Shown one piece after another: positions 8,383-16,132 of a stretch of DNA of 41,903 nt; position 1 is the first letter of the stretch; each line of letters opens with the position of its first letter. Source of the DNA: an uncultured Elioraea sp. (GTDB taxonomy: Bacteria; Pseudomonadota; Alphaproteobacteria; Acetobacterales; Acetobacteraceae); contig CALFVI010000052.1 of assembly GCA_937928775.1 (NCBI GenBank), forward strand, positions 1 to 41,903. The letters are read 5' to 3'. The notes under the pieces were generated by a model, which did no database searches, was not told the origin of the DNA, and saw only the letters and a program-made list of their open reading frames with translations. The position numbers and the translations under genes are program-made.

Positions 8383-8775
8383 TTACCCCATGCGACCGAG
8401 CGCCATACGCACCATACCGGCAAACCCTCGAAACAGACCTAGGGCCAGCGCCTGATGAGTCTCCGTCTCGGCCACCTTCATCAGCTCGCGCTCGACCTGC
8501 ACCGCGTTCGCGACCGGCGTGCGTTCCGCTGCGAGACGCTCCGCACGGGCGCTCATGGGCGACCGCTGCTGCGGCGTCTGATGCAGGGGACTGGTACGGA
8601 AAAGCCCGATAGGCGCGCTGCGGGCCAGAAACCGAACGAAGGGCGTGATCTCGCGGGCGGCATAACCAGGGGTGTCGACGTTCGCGATGTTTTGCGCAAG
8701 CACCTGCTGGCGGCGATCAAGCCACTCCATTCTTTGTTCCGCTAACCGAAACAGCGGAAGTTTGCCTACATCCAT
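8383..8775 (-). CDS. flgB: Flagellar basal-body rod protein FlgB
   Basis: Proximal rod subunit, 130 residues. The N-terminal rod signature is RRQQVLAQNIANVDTPGYAAR, represented here by its core QNIANVDTPGY. The C-terminal helix includes ANAVQVERELMKVAETE and ends HQALALGLFRGF, as in FlgB. I chose the ATG at 8775 because GGAGG lies five bases upstream; an in-frame GTG at 8781 is less likely. It is the first gene of the minus-strand operon flgB-flgC-fliE-fliQ-fliR-flhB-cckA-like. The upstream region contains direct repeats, a weak sigma-54-like site and two CtrA-like boxes. Confidence 0.95.
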   Translation of the reverse strand: MDVGKLPLFRLAEQRMEWLDRRQQVLAQNIANVDTPGYAAREITPFVRFLARSAPIGLFRTSPLHQTPQQRSPMSARAERLAAERTPVANAVQVERELMKVAETETHQALALGLFRGFAGMVRMALGRMG

Positions 8776-8780
8776 CGCCA

Positions 8781-8888
8781 CCTCCTCAACGCCCGCGACC
8801 TCCTCAAAGTCGACGCCCGCTGCGCAAAGCCCGCGCCCACCTCCTCAAAGCCCGCGCTTGCTGCGCAAAGTCTGCGCGTCCTCCTCAA
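8781..8888. repeat. Direct repeats with four TTGAGGAGG units upstream of flgB
   Basis: CCTCCTCAA occurs at 8781-8789, 8799-8807, 8840-8848 and 8880-8888 (TTGAGGAGG on the minus strand). CTGCGCAAAG occurs at 8820-8829 and 8861-8870, giving an imperfect 40-41-base repeat unit. On the flgB-sense strand each unit carries a Shine-Dalgarno-like GAGGAGG; only the copy nearest flgB is correctly placed for translation. The region probably grew by local duplication of the ribosome-binding site. Confidence 0.75.
8824..8838 (-). promoter_or_regulatory. Candidate sigma-54 promoter for the flgB operon
   Basis: The minus strand reads GGGCGCG-GGCT-TTGC. Against TGGCACG-N4-TTGC it keeps the essential GG and GC at correct spacing but has two mismatches in the -24 box. 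It lies about 50 bases upstream of the flgB ATG, inside the repeat block. The second repeat copy has lost the GG, so the match may be fortuitous. Confidence 0.35.
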
Positions 8889-8945
8889 AGCCCAAGCGCT
8901 TGCGGATCGGCCAAACAGCATGCCCGCACCATGCGCTTTCCTCGC

Positions 8946-8960
8946 TTAACATGCCGTAAA
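8946..8960. promoter_or_regulatory. Near-consensus CtrA box 1
   Basis: TTAACATGCCGTAAA matches TTAA-N7-TTAA, the CtrA consensus, with exact seven-base spacing and one mismatch (TAAA). It is AT-rich against a very GC-rich background and lies in the promoter region shared by the flgB and fliO-fliP operons. Confidence 0.55.
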
Positions 8961-8981
8961 CGAGCGGGACGCTTCCCGCCC

Positions 8982-8996
8982 TTAAAGGTTTGTCAA
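8982..8996. promoter_or_regulatory. Near-consensus CtrA box 2
   Basis: TTAAAGGTTTGTCAA matches TTAA-N7-TTAA with exact spacing and one mismatch (TCAA). It is the second such box in the same intergenic region, 36 bases from box 1 (start to start), which strengthens both. Confidence 0.5.
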
Positions 8997-9073
8997 GTCC
9001 TCTCGGCATAGCCTTGGGGGCGAGGGGAGGCCGAACTGGGGCCATCGCGTCAACAGCCCGCCGAGTGCATCGA

Positions 9074-9340
9074 ATGGATGACGAACAACAGGCAGCGCGT
9101 GCCGCAATGATCGAAATGGTGGTCGAAACGATGCGCGCGACAATCGCCGTCGCCCGTGCCCTGGTCGACGCCGGGGTGGCGATCGATCTCGAAGGCCTCG
9201 ATCGTGAGGTGTCCGACCTATGCGCAGATGCGGTCAGCCTACCGCGCACCCTCGGGCGCGATCTCGCACTGCCACTTGGCCGTCTGCTGGATGAGGTCAC
9301 AGCCCTTGAGGCCTGCCTGGTCGATCGACCTCGCCCCTGA
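9074..9340 (+). CDS. Small protein of unknown function preceding fliO
   Basis: An 88-residue acidic, soluble, mostly helical protein that I do not recognise. It has no signal peptide, membrane segment or cysteine cluster: a helical N-terminal half (MDDEQQAARAAMIEMVVETM), then LEGLDREVSDLCADAV and a C-terminal LGRLLDEVTALEACL. It starts at an ATG at 9074 after the CtrA-like boxes, with a weak ribosome-binding site, and is followed after 32 bases by fliO. Position suggests co-transcription with fliO-fliP and a flagellar role, perhaps chaperone-like, but no motif proves this. The frame is open further upstream to 8990, but that segment does not look protein-like. Confidence 0.6.
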   Translation: MDDEQQAARAAMIEMVVETMRATIAVARALVDAGVAIDLEGLDREVSDLCADAVSLPRTLGRDLALPLGRLLDEVTALEACLVDRPRP

Positions 9341-9372
9341 ACTTGTTGTCTCTCGGCAGAAGGCCGATAGCC

Positions 9373-9639
9373 ATGACCGACACCCTCGCCACTCTCCCCT
9401 GGGCGATCGCCGCTTTGGCAATAACGCTCGCCGCCGTGCTCGCCGCCGGTAGGCTTGCCGCTCGGATCGGTCTCGGTACCGGACCGCGAACGGGTCGCCG
9501 TCTCTCTGTCAGCGAAATCCTCTCACTCGACTCCCGACGACGCCTTGTCATCGCCCGATGTGACGACACAGAATTCGTTTTGCTGATTGGAGGCCCGAAC
9601 GACCTCTTGCTTCGCCCCCATCAGGATCGGGCCGGTTGA
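9373..9639 (+). CDS. fliO: Flagellar biosynthetic protein FliO
   Basis: Small membrane protein that helps assemble or stabilise FliP in the export gate. It is 88 residues with one N-terminal transmembrane helix (about 8-33) and a short cytoplasmic domain containing RRLSVSEILSLDSRRRLVIA and DTEFVLLIGGPNDLLL, the FliO pattern. The family is poorly conserved, so identification rests on this domain plus position directly before fliP (2-base gap). The ATG at 9373 has AAGG upstream; an in-frame TTG at 9343 is less plausible. Confidence 0.85.
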   Translation: MTDTLATLPWAIAALAITLAAVLAAGRLAARIGLGTGPRTGRRLSVSEILSLDSRRRLVIARCDDTEFVLLIGGPNDLLLRPHQDRAG

Positions 9640-9641
9640 CC

Positions 9642-10385
9642 ATGTGGCGGCGATCCTTCCTCGTCGGCCTCGGGCTCACTGCTCTCTGCGCAAATCAGCC
9701 GGCGCTTGCGCAAACCATCTCCCTCGATCTCGGCGATCTGGCGGAGGGGCAGACCGCAAGTCGAATCATCCAGCTCTCAGCACTGATCGCCCTCCTCAGC
9801 CTCGCTCCCTCCTTTCTTGTGATGGTGACAGCGTTCGCACGCATCATCATCGTCCTTTCGCTGCTGCGCGCCGCGCTAGGAACGCAGGGAACACCGCCGA
9901 ACACCGTCCTGATCGGGCTTGCTCTGTTCCTCACATTCTTCGTCATGCAACCCGTGTTCGATGCGGCATGGACGGCAGGAATCGTGCCGATGAGCGAGGG
10001 GCAAATCGACGAGATGGAGGGACTGAGGCGGGCCGCCGAACCGTTCCGCCGGTTCATGATCGCGAATCTGCGCCCAGAGGATCTCACCCTCTTCGTCGAC
10101 CTTGCCGATCTTACCGTGCCGGACGGACCGGAAACGACGCCTTGGCGCGTGCTCGTGCCTGCGTTTCTTGTCGGTGAACTTCGCCGTGCTTTCGAAATCG
10201 GATTCCTCTTGTTCGTTCCCTTCCTCATCATCGACCTTGTGGTCGCCTCGGTGCTGATGAGCCTCGGCATGATGATGCTGCCACCGACCGTGGTGAGCCT
10301 GCCGTTTAAGCTGATCTTTTTTGTCTTGATCGACGGGTGGCGACTCGTCTCCGGCAGCCTGGCGCAAAGTTTCGCTGCTGCGTGA
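9642..10385 (+). CDS. fliP: Flagellar biosynthetic protein FliP
   Basis: Core export-gate protein, 247 residues. A cleavable N-terminal signal (about 1-24, ending ANQPALAQ) precedes the characteristic FliP sequence: SLAPSFLVMVTAFARIIIV, the stretch LGTQGTPPNTVLIGLALFLTFFVM (core TQGTPPNTVLIGLALFLT), and the C-terminal FLIIDLVVASVLMSLGMMMLPP region. The ATG at 9642 follows the fliO stop by 2 bases. It ends convergently with speE across 86 bases that hold only a 10-base palindrome (10426-10435). Confidence 0.97.
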   Translation: MWRRSFLVGLGLTALCANQPALAQTISLDLGDLAEGQTASRIIQLSALIALLSLAPSFLVMVTAFARIIIVLSLLRAALGTQGTPPNTVLIGLALFLTFFVMQPVFDAAWTAGIVPMSEGQIDEMEGLRRAAEPFRRFMIANLRPEDLTLFVDLADLTVPDGPETTPWRVLVPAFLVGELRRAFEIGFLLFVPFLIIDLVVASVLMSLGMMMLPPTVVSLPFKLIFFVLIDGWRLVSGSLAQSFAAA

Positions 10386-10471
10386 CGACCGCAGCAAACA
10401 CTCTCTTCTGGGCGAGCGGACTGTATCGGCGCCGACGCACCCGCAGGCCAATGTCGCGACGCCGCCAGCAA

Positions 10472-11341
10472 TCAGCGAGGCAGCAAGGCAGCAATATACG
10501 CTGGGAGGGCGAAGGAAGCGACATGAACAGCCGGAGTCCAATATCGTGTTGTTCCCAAAAGTCCGGCTGCTTCCGCCCGACGCGTCACCTCATCGACGGG
10601 AAGAAGACGCAAGCCTGGGTCGCTGGAAGCCCAACCGAATGTCATGAGTCCGCCGACATAGGTTGGAACGGCAGCGACGTAAGCCGTAACATCTCGAAAA
10701 ACGCGCGCTCGACGAAGGCTCGTCTCACGCAGTTCGTCCGCCTGCATGAACGGCACTCCACACTGGTTGACCACGATGCCACCAGCCGTGAGGATCCGGG
10801 CACAGTCGGCGTAAAAGGCTTCGGTAAAAAGGACTTCGCCGACGCCGATGGGATCGGTGCTGTCAACGATGATCACGTCAAAGCTTGCCTTGGGCGCGTC
10901 GCGCACGAAAGCGATCCCGTCGCCGATGATCACTTCGGCACGCGGATCATCCCAGGCCTGGCCGGCAATGTTAGGCATGTGCTGGCGACAAAGTCGGATT
11001 ACCGCCTCGTCGATCTCGACCATCACCGCGCGTTCGACTCTCGGGTGCTGCAGGACGCGTCGCAGCACGCCGCCGTCTCCCCCACCGATCACCAAAACAC
11101 GCCGCGCTGCACCATGCGCCACCAACGGGACATGCACGAGCATCTCCTGATAGATGAACTCATCCATCTCGGTGATCTGCACGACCCCGTCGAGCACGAG
11201 GACCCGCCCATGGGAGGGCGTTTCTATAATCGCGATGTCTTGGTATTGCGATCGCTCGCGGGCAATTTCGCGGCGAATCAGAAAACGCTGCCCCCAGCTT
11301 GGGTAGAGCGCTTCATTGAGCCAGATTTCAGCGTCCTTCAT
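10472..11341 (-). CDS. speE: Spermidine synthase (polyamine aminopropyltransferase)
   Basis: Transfers the aminopropyl group of decarboxylated SAM to putrescine. It is 289 residues, the normal length. The N-terminal beta domain contains SQYQDIAIIET and LVLDGVVQITEMDEFIYQEML (core LDGVVQITEMDEFIYQE). The Rossmann part carries GGGDGG (86-91) and the catalytic DSTDP with D160. I chose the ATG at 11341 because MKDAEIWLNEALYPSWGQRF matches family N-termini; the upstream open frame lacks similarity. The ribosome-binding site is weak. It lies 115 bases downstream of speD on the same strand, so the two form a spermidine module. Confidence 0.95.
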   Translation of the reverse strand: MKDAEIWLNEALYPSWGQRFLIRREIARERSQYQDIAIIETPSHGRVLVLDGVVQITEMDEFIYQEMLVHVPLVAHGAARRVLVIGGGDGGVLRRVLQHPRVERAVMVEIDEAVIRLCRQHMPNIAGQAWDDPRAEVIIGDGIAFVRDAPKASFDVIIVDSTDPIGVGEVLFTEAFYADCARILTAGGIVVNQCGVPFMQADELRETSLRRARVFRDVTAYVAAVPTYVGGLMTFGWASSDPGLRLLPVDEVTRRAEAAGLLGTTRYWTPAVHVASFALPAYIAALLPR

Positions 11342-11456
11342 CGCGGTGTGGTGCAAAATTTCTGAAAGACCCGTTCCAGCAAGCCAGGCTGCGGTTGCGA
11401 ACTGACGCGGCGGTGGGTGCAGCCTGCCCGCGTGGCTGCACCAACCGTCATCTGCG

Positions 11457-11921
11457 TCAGCCGACGAGGCCGCGCCGCTGTTCACCGAGCAGAGTGTGCT
11501 CCGGTCGGAACCAGCTCTTCAGGACGGGGATCGAGGCGTATGGATCGCAGGCTCCGCACATGAAGATGTCGATGGCGGCGAAACTGCGTTCCGGCCACGT
11601 ATGGATCGAAATGTGACTCTCGGCGAGAACGAGCACGCCTGACACCCCACCATTGGGAGAGAAATGATGGAAGTGGCCGTGTAGGATCGTCGCGCCGGCA
11701 GCCGATGCGGCCTCGCGCAGAGCTCGCTCGATGATCTCTGGATCATCGAGGGCTGTAGCGCCCCAGAAATCGAGCACAAGGTGGGTGCCTGCGAAACGAA
11801 GACCGTTTCGTTCAACAAAATAATCCTTCCGTTCCTCCGAGCTCGATGAGTCGGAACCATAGATCGTCTGGGCATTGCTCGGAGGGTCCGAGACCATCCC
11901 CAGTCGGGTGAGAGCGTTCAT
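11457..11921 (-). CDS. speD: S-adenosylmethionine decarboxylase proenzyme
   Basis: Pyruvoyl-dependent enzyme that makes the aminopropyl donor for SpeE. It is 154 residues of the short bacterial class, with an extra N-terminal segment of about 35 residues before the conserved core. The self-processing site is E101-S102 in AESHISIHTWPE, with the processing and catalytic His at 107 and the Cys at 122 (FMCGAC), spaced as in Thermotoga SpeD (Ser63/His68/Cys83). The ATG at 11921 has GGAAAGG upstream. It begins 118 bases after the TPR gene ends. Confidence 0.95.
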   Translation of the reverse strand: MNALTRLGMVSDPPSNAQTIYGSDSSSSEERKDYFVERNGLRFAGTHLVLDFWGATALDDPEIIERALREAASAAGATILHGHFHHFSPNGGVSGVLVLAESHISIHTWPERSFAAIDIFMCGACDPYASIPVLKSWFRPEHTLLGEQRRGLVG

Positions 11922-11952
11922 GGCGAACCCCTTTCCAACCAGCAGATGACCA

Positions 11953-11971
11953 GCGGGCGCGGTCAGCCCGC
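11953..11971. repeat. Short GC hairpin between the TPR gene and speD
   Basis: Arms GCGGGC (11953-11958) and GCCCGC (11966-11971) with a 7-base loop lie in the 118-base gap between the chemotaxis/TPR operon and speD. No T-run follows on the minus strand, so at most it is a weak terminator or pause site. Confidence 0.3.
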
Positions 11972-12039
11972 GCTATCTGGGGCAAGAACCCCCCCAATGC
12001 AAGATCAAAGTACGGCAGCAGGCGAGGAGCTGCTCCGCG

Positions 12040-15000
12040 TCAGTCGCGGGACGTTGTGCTGGGCCGGCCAAGGCTCCGCTGCACTGCACGGGCCAGCTGC
12101 AGCTCGGCGGCGAGCTGGCGTGTCTGGGTCGACGGTGTTGCGCCGTCCGAGCTAAGCAGGCGGAAAGGTTCGGAGAGCGCCCCATCCGCCATCGCTGCCC
12201 CATACCGTTCCTGCAGCCATGCCAAACTCTTTTGGTCGTCGGCCAACACCGCCGCCACGGCACCGCGCAACACCAGCTGCCTCTGCGCGGGACCAAGTTC
12301 GGACGAGGCTGGAACCTCCTCCTGCAAAAGGGTGGTGAGGATTGCTGTTGCCTCAGCCCAGTTCCCAGTGGCGAACGCCAAATCGGCTGCTGCCTCACGG
12401 GCTGACCGATGAGAGAGACCGCGAAGGATCTTCCGCGCCTCCGCCACTGCCCCCGCCGCCGCTAAGGCACGCGCCTTCAGAATGGCGCGTTCCACAGCAA
12501 GCCCCGGCGGGGGGCTCAGAGGTTCGCTCGCGGCAAGTGCCGCGAGCGCGCCTGCAGCATCACCATCATCCAGCCGCAGACGCGCGAGCCGGAGCCCTGC
12601 GCGCGCCCGATCCTCACTCCCTTCGACCTGTCCCTCCATCAGGCGCGCGAGCAACGCCGCTGCCCGCGTGGTCAACTCGAGAGCGACCAACCGTTCCGCG
12701 AACCGGGCAACCATATCGTCGCCAGCCGAACCCGCAGGGAGGAGGTCCAAATTCTCCTCGAACAGCGAGATGGCCTGGCTTGGTATCAGGTTTTCAGCCA
12801 AGCCGTCGCGGAACAGCCGGCCGAAGAGGTCGACGAGTCGCGCTCTGGCATCGTCCGCAGCCTCTGGAAAGAGTTCGCCTGTCTCCCGAAGCAGTGCGAT
12901 TGCCCCCGCCCAGTCACCAGCTGCCGCCCTAAGTTCGGCAGCGCGAAAGCGAACCTTGCGCTCCCAACCGTCGCCCCGCCACGCATACAAAAGCGGCTCC
13001 AGACGGGCCGCAGCCTCGGGGACTCCGAGACGCCCTTCCCGCAAAGCAAGTTCGGTCCCCCGCCAAATGCCGCGCGCGCGCTGCCATCGGTCGCGCAAGG
13101 TTGCAGTCTGCGCATACTCGGCCAGCGCCTGATCGATTTCGCCCCGATGCTCAAGCAGCATAGCGCGCGCAAGAGTGAGCTCAGGCCAATCGTCGAAGCG
13201 GCGAAGCAGAGCCTCCGCCACATCAGCTTCCCCGCCATCGATCATCGCCTCGATCGCAGCCGGAACAAGCCGGCGCGACAATTCGCGAGGGTAGGATACA
13301 ATCAAGGGGGCGGTGGCGGCGAAGCGGGCGGCGGTATGGTCCGGTGGGGCTCCGTCCTCATGAGCAAGCCACGTCCGCCACAGGACGATCTCATCCGTCT
13401 GCGGGATGGCCGAATCGTGCAGAAGGGTGCGCGCCTCACCGAGGCGCGACGCGACGAGAGCGGCTGCACCGGCGAGCGCCTTCCAGTGCGGCGAGGAGGC
13501 GAGGGCGGGGTCCTCGGCCGCGGCGAGAGTCAGCAGCGCGTGTGCCTCCGCACCAAGCCCTGCAGCCAGCATGGTCTCGGAGAGGAGAACACGCGCACGC
13601 GACCGGGCCAGGGGCCCCACTCGCGCAACCTCGGCACGAAGCAGGCGCAACCTTTCGGCCATCGCCTCGGCAGGCAGAACCGGCAGATCAAACGACCTGG
13701 TCGGCGCACGCGACGCCAGTGCAAAGTCGGAACCCCGACCCAGGCTGCTCAGCGCCAAACCCTCCGGGAGGTGGGGCGAGGCCTCAAGTCGAAAACCATC
13801 CGGCGTCGCCGAGAGCTGCACGTTCTCCGACCATGCGAGGACCACAACACCACGGTCGCTCCGCAGCAGGGAGAATTCCGCCCCTGATCGTCCAATCGCG
13901 ACCCCTGAACTGTCGCCGACCATGGTTCCAATAAGAAGCGGTTCCCCGGTTTCGGGATCGATAAGCCGGAGCACGCGATTTGCCCCAGCCGCACCGAGCC
14001 GGAGTTGCATGCGCCCCCCCTCGCGCACCACCTCGTGGCGCATGGTTGCCGTTGCCCCACCCTGGGCTGGCTGCGTCGGCCTCACCTCGACGCCATCCGC
14101 CACTCGCTCAAAGTGCAGGCCCACGTCCGCAAGGTTGGGCAGGCGCAGGAGCGTGGCGGTCGGCGTCAACGTTACTTCGACTTCGCCGAAAACCGGGTGC
14201 CCACGCAGCCGACGCACGTCGAGTGGCCGCGGCTCGTCGGCCACAAGCCAGAGGGCTCCGCCACGCCGGAAGACAGCAAAGCCGGTCGTGGGCGGAAACG
14301 GAAGTACGATGCCCTGGCGATCGCGATCAGCGGACGGGCGAACCAGCAGCGAAACCGGTTGCGCCCCGCCCCGACCCGCGCCTGCAATGGTCGGTCCGCC
14401 GGCTTGCGCTCCACGCTCTTCCGTCTGCAGAGCCTGGCCAACCGTGCCGACGGACGCAGCACCAGCCTCGGCAGGGGCTGAAGCCGGGCTTGACTGTTGA
14501 GGCTGCGCATCGGGTTCGGCGTGTTGCTCAGTTGCTGGCCTCAGCGCTGAGGATGGCGCTGCACCGTCGTTCCGCCGCTCGCTCAGCACGGCATCAGCTG
14601 CGACTGGGCCGGGATCAGGGCTTGGCTTCGGCCACGGCGGTGGCACCGGCAGAGCCGGAATCGGCGTAGCCAGGGCAGCCGCTGTCGGTAACGACCGATG
14701 CGCCAGCCCGCCTGGCGACACATCCAGCACGATCCGACGATCGAGCCGATAATGGCGAGCGGTTGCACCCTCGGCGACCGTGACGATCGCCTCAGCGCCC
14801 TCCGCCTGCACGCCGAGGATCGGCGTCGGCAACGACCGCGACAGAGTAGGCGGCGCAAACCGCCCCTCTCGATCGAAACGCACCCTGATCCGGCCCGAGT
14901 CCCGTTCGATTGTGTAGGCGACGACCGACGGCCATTCGAACACCACTCGCGCAAAGCCGGGATGGGCCCCGGTTCGCACGACGACATCGTCTGACGCCAA

Positions 15001-15054
15001 GGCGGCCGACACGGCAAGAATGGCAAACCCAAGACTGAGGGAAGCAAAGCGCAT
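12040..15054 (-). CDS. Large periplasmic TPR-type protein of the flagellar/chemotaxis operon, function unknown
   Basis: A 1004-residue protein. It has a Sec signal peptide (about 1-21, ending SAALA), a beta-rich N-terminal domain (about 22-120) that resembles AMIN-like modules, and a Pro/Ala/Gln-rich linker (about 125-235). A second beta-rich region follows (about 240-440), then a long alpha-helical region (about 455-990) with Ala/Leu-rich TPR-like helical pairs such as AEALLRRFDDWPELTLARAM. It is probably periplasmic and acts as a scaffold. The start codon overlaps the cheZ stop as TGATG (15056-15052), so it is translated as the last gene of fliL-fliM-DUF6468-motE-cheY-cheZ-TPR. I know of no assigned function; the operon suggests motor or basal-body assembly, or stator/envelope attachment. 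Confidence 0.75.
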   Translation of the reverse strand: MRFASLSLGFAILAVSAALASDDVVVRTGAHPGFARVVFEWPSVVAYTIERDSGRIRVRFDREGRFAPPTLSRSLPTPILGVQAEGAEAIVTVAEGATARHYRLDRRIVLDVSPGGLAHRSLPTAAALATPIPALPVPPPWPKPSPDPGPVAADAVLSERRNDGAAPSSALRPATEQHAEPDAQPQQSSPASAPAEAGAASVGTVGQALQTEERGAQAGGPTIAGAGRGGAQPVSLLVRPSADRDRQGIVLPFPPTTGFAVFRRGGALWLVADEPRPLDVRRLRGHPVFGEVEVTLTPTATLLRLPNLADVGLHFERVADGVEVRPTQPAQGGATATMRHEVVREGGRMQLRLGAAGANRVLRLIDPETGEPLLIGTMVGDSSGVAIGRSGAEFSLLRSDRGVVVLAWSENVQLSATPDGFRLEASPHLPEGLALSSLGRGSDFALASRAPTRSFDLPVLPAEAMAERLRLLRAEVARVGPLARSRARVLLSETMLAAGLGAEAHALLTLAAAEDPALASSPHWKALAGAAALVASRLGEARTLLHDSAIPQTDEIVLWRTWLAHEDGAPPDHTAARFAATAPLIVSYPRELSRRLVPAAIEAMIDGGEADVAEALLRRFDDWPELTLARAMLLEHRGEIDQALAEYAQTATLRDRWQRARGIWRGTELALREGRLGVPEAAARLEPLLYAWRGDGWERKVRFRAAELRAAAGDWAGAIALLRETGELFPEAADDARARLVDLFGRLFRDGLAENLIPSQAISLFEENLDLLPAGSAGDDMVARFAERLVALELTTRAAALLARLMEGQVEGSEDRARAGLRLARLRLDDGDAAGALAALAASEPLSPPPGLAVERAILKARALAAAGAVAEARKILRGLSHRSAREAAADLAFATGNWAEATAILTTLLQEEVPASSELGPAQRQLVLRGAVAAVLADDQKSLAWLQERYGAAMADGALSEPFRLLSSDGATPSTQTRQLAAELQLARAVQRSLGRPSTTSRD

Positions 15055-15710
15055 CAATCGAGGCTCGCGAGCAGACGGTCGATTTCGGCCTGGTCGACAC
15101 CGTTTCCCGGAAGCTGCGGTCCGTTCAACAGCGACATTTCCGGGTCGGCAGGCGGCATTGAAACCGGCGCCGCATCGGTCGCTGGAAGCCCTTCGGAAAA
15201 GGTGCTGACGATTCGCTCAATCCGCTCCTCGATCGACTTCAGAGTCCGTACAACCTTGGTAATGCGCTGCCCCGTAATGTCTTGGAAGCTGCATGCTTCG
15301 TAGATCCGGGTCACGGCGGACTGCACTGCCTCCGCGTGCGCGCCCTGCAGCGCCGGAAGCACCGATTCCAGTGTTTCACAACTGTCTAGGATCTCGTGCG
15401 TTGCCTTCGCCGTCGCCTCGACAATGGCGTCGAGCTCATCGGTGGCTGACGGAATGAAGGCGACTTTGATGTCTTCAACCCTAAGCGCGGCGATTTCCCG
15501 CTTGGCCGCAGCGATCGTGCGGCCGATCTGCTCCACCTCGGCAAGCAGGGCAGCCTCAGGTCCGGAAATGTCTCCGTGCATTGTGCCAAGCACCTCGTAC
15601 ACAATCTCGGCCACCGCCTCCGGCGTCGTGGCGTCCCGGTGGCGCCGACGGATCTCCTCGAGCCGCTTGCCAAAGCGATCGCCGAGCGCGTTCTTTGCCA
15701 CGTCAGGCAT
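15054..15710 (-). CDS. cheZ: Chemotaxis protein CheZ (CheY-P phosphatase)
   Basis: Helical protein of 218 residues that dephosphorylates CheY-P. The diagnostic stretch is [16 protein letters not shown], with D144 and Q148 corresponding to E. coli CheZ D143 and Q147, the acidic and glutamine catalytic residues. Before it lies a long helical hairpin (about 50-130); after it a Pro-rich linker (175-200) leads to a C-terminal peptide [12 protein letters not shown], equivalent to the CheY-binding tail. The start overlaps the cheY end by 8 bases and its stop overlaps the TPR gene start, so all three are coupled. Confidence 0.88.
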   Translation of the reverse strand: MPDVAKNALGDRFGKRLEEIRRRHRDATTPEAVAEIVYEVLGTMHGDISGPEAALLAEVEQIGRTIAAAKREIAALRVEDIKVAFIPSATDELDAIVEATAKATHEILDSCETLESVLPALQGAHAEAVQSAVTRIYEACSFQDITGQRITKVVRTLKSIEERIERIVSTFSEGLPATDAAPVSMPPADPEMSLLNGPQLPGNGVDQAEIDRLLASLD

Positions 15711-16083
15711 GAACCAGCACCTTCTCGATCTTCTCCTTCAGCGTCTCGGCGTTAAAGGGCTTCACGATGTAGTTGGACACGCCCGCCTGCTTGGCGGCGA
15801 TCACGTTCTCGGTCTTGCTCTCTGCCGTCACCATAATGAAGGGCAGGTTCTTCAGCTTCGAATCTGCCCGTATCTCCTGCAGGAGTTGCAGGCCGGTCAT
15901 CGGCTGCATGTTCCAATCCGAGATGACGAGGCCGTAATTGCCAGCCCTCAGCATGGACAGGGCCTGCGCCCCGTCGGTCGCCTCGTCGACGTTATGAAAA
16001 TCGAGTTGGCGCAGAAGGTTGCGGATGATGCGAAGCATCGTCTTGTAATCATCGACGATCAGCACGTTGATGTTCTTGTCCAT
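15703..16083 (-). CDS. cheY: Chemotaxis response regulator CheY
   Basis: Single-domain receiver of 126 residues that, when phosphorylated, binds FliM and changes motor rotation. The acidic pair D11/D12, phospho-acceptor D56 ([11 protein letters not shown]), T86 (VTAES) and K108 (IVKPF) are all present, and the sequence is close to enteric-type CheY. The ATG at 16083 has AGGAG upstream. Location beside cheZ and downstream of fliM ties it to this motor rather than to an unrelated pathway. Confidence 0.95.
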   Translation of the reverse strand: MDKNINVLIVDDYKTMLRIIRNLLRQLDFHNVDEATDGAQALSMLRAGNYGLVISDWNMQPMTGLQLLQEIRADSKLKNLPFIMVTAESKTENVIAAKQAGVSNYIVKPFNAETLKEKIEKVLVHA

Positions 16084-16132
16084 CGGCCTCGTTGTCTCCT
16101 CTCACCTCTGCCGCGCGGAATGCCGGCCCCCG

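Larger units (their letters stand above)
8776..9073. other. Divergent flagellar intergenic region (298 bp)
   Basis: Gene-free stretch between flgB (minus) and the small gene before fliO (plus). From left to right it holds the GAGGAGG repeat block (8781-8888), a weak sigma-54-like site (8824-8838), a CtrA-like box (8946-8960), a hairpin with arms GCGGGA (8964-8969) and TCCCGC (8974-8979), and a second CtrA-like box (8982-8996). I see no convincing sigma-70 promoter for the plus-strand operon. Confidence 0.7.

Noticed and set aside
10426..10435. TCGGCGCCGA palindrome between fliP and speE
   Set aside because: A 10-base GC palindrome is common by chance here and has no T-run or promoter context between convergent genes.
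10337..11365. A 342-residue plus-strand open frame across the end of fliP and all of speE
   Set aside because: It is the mirror of speE, which has all spermidine synthase motifs; the plus-strand translation has no family features.
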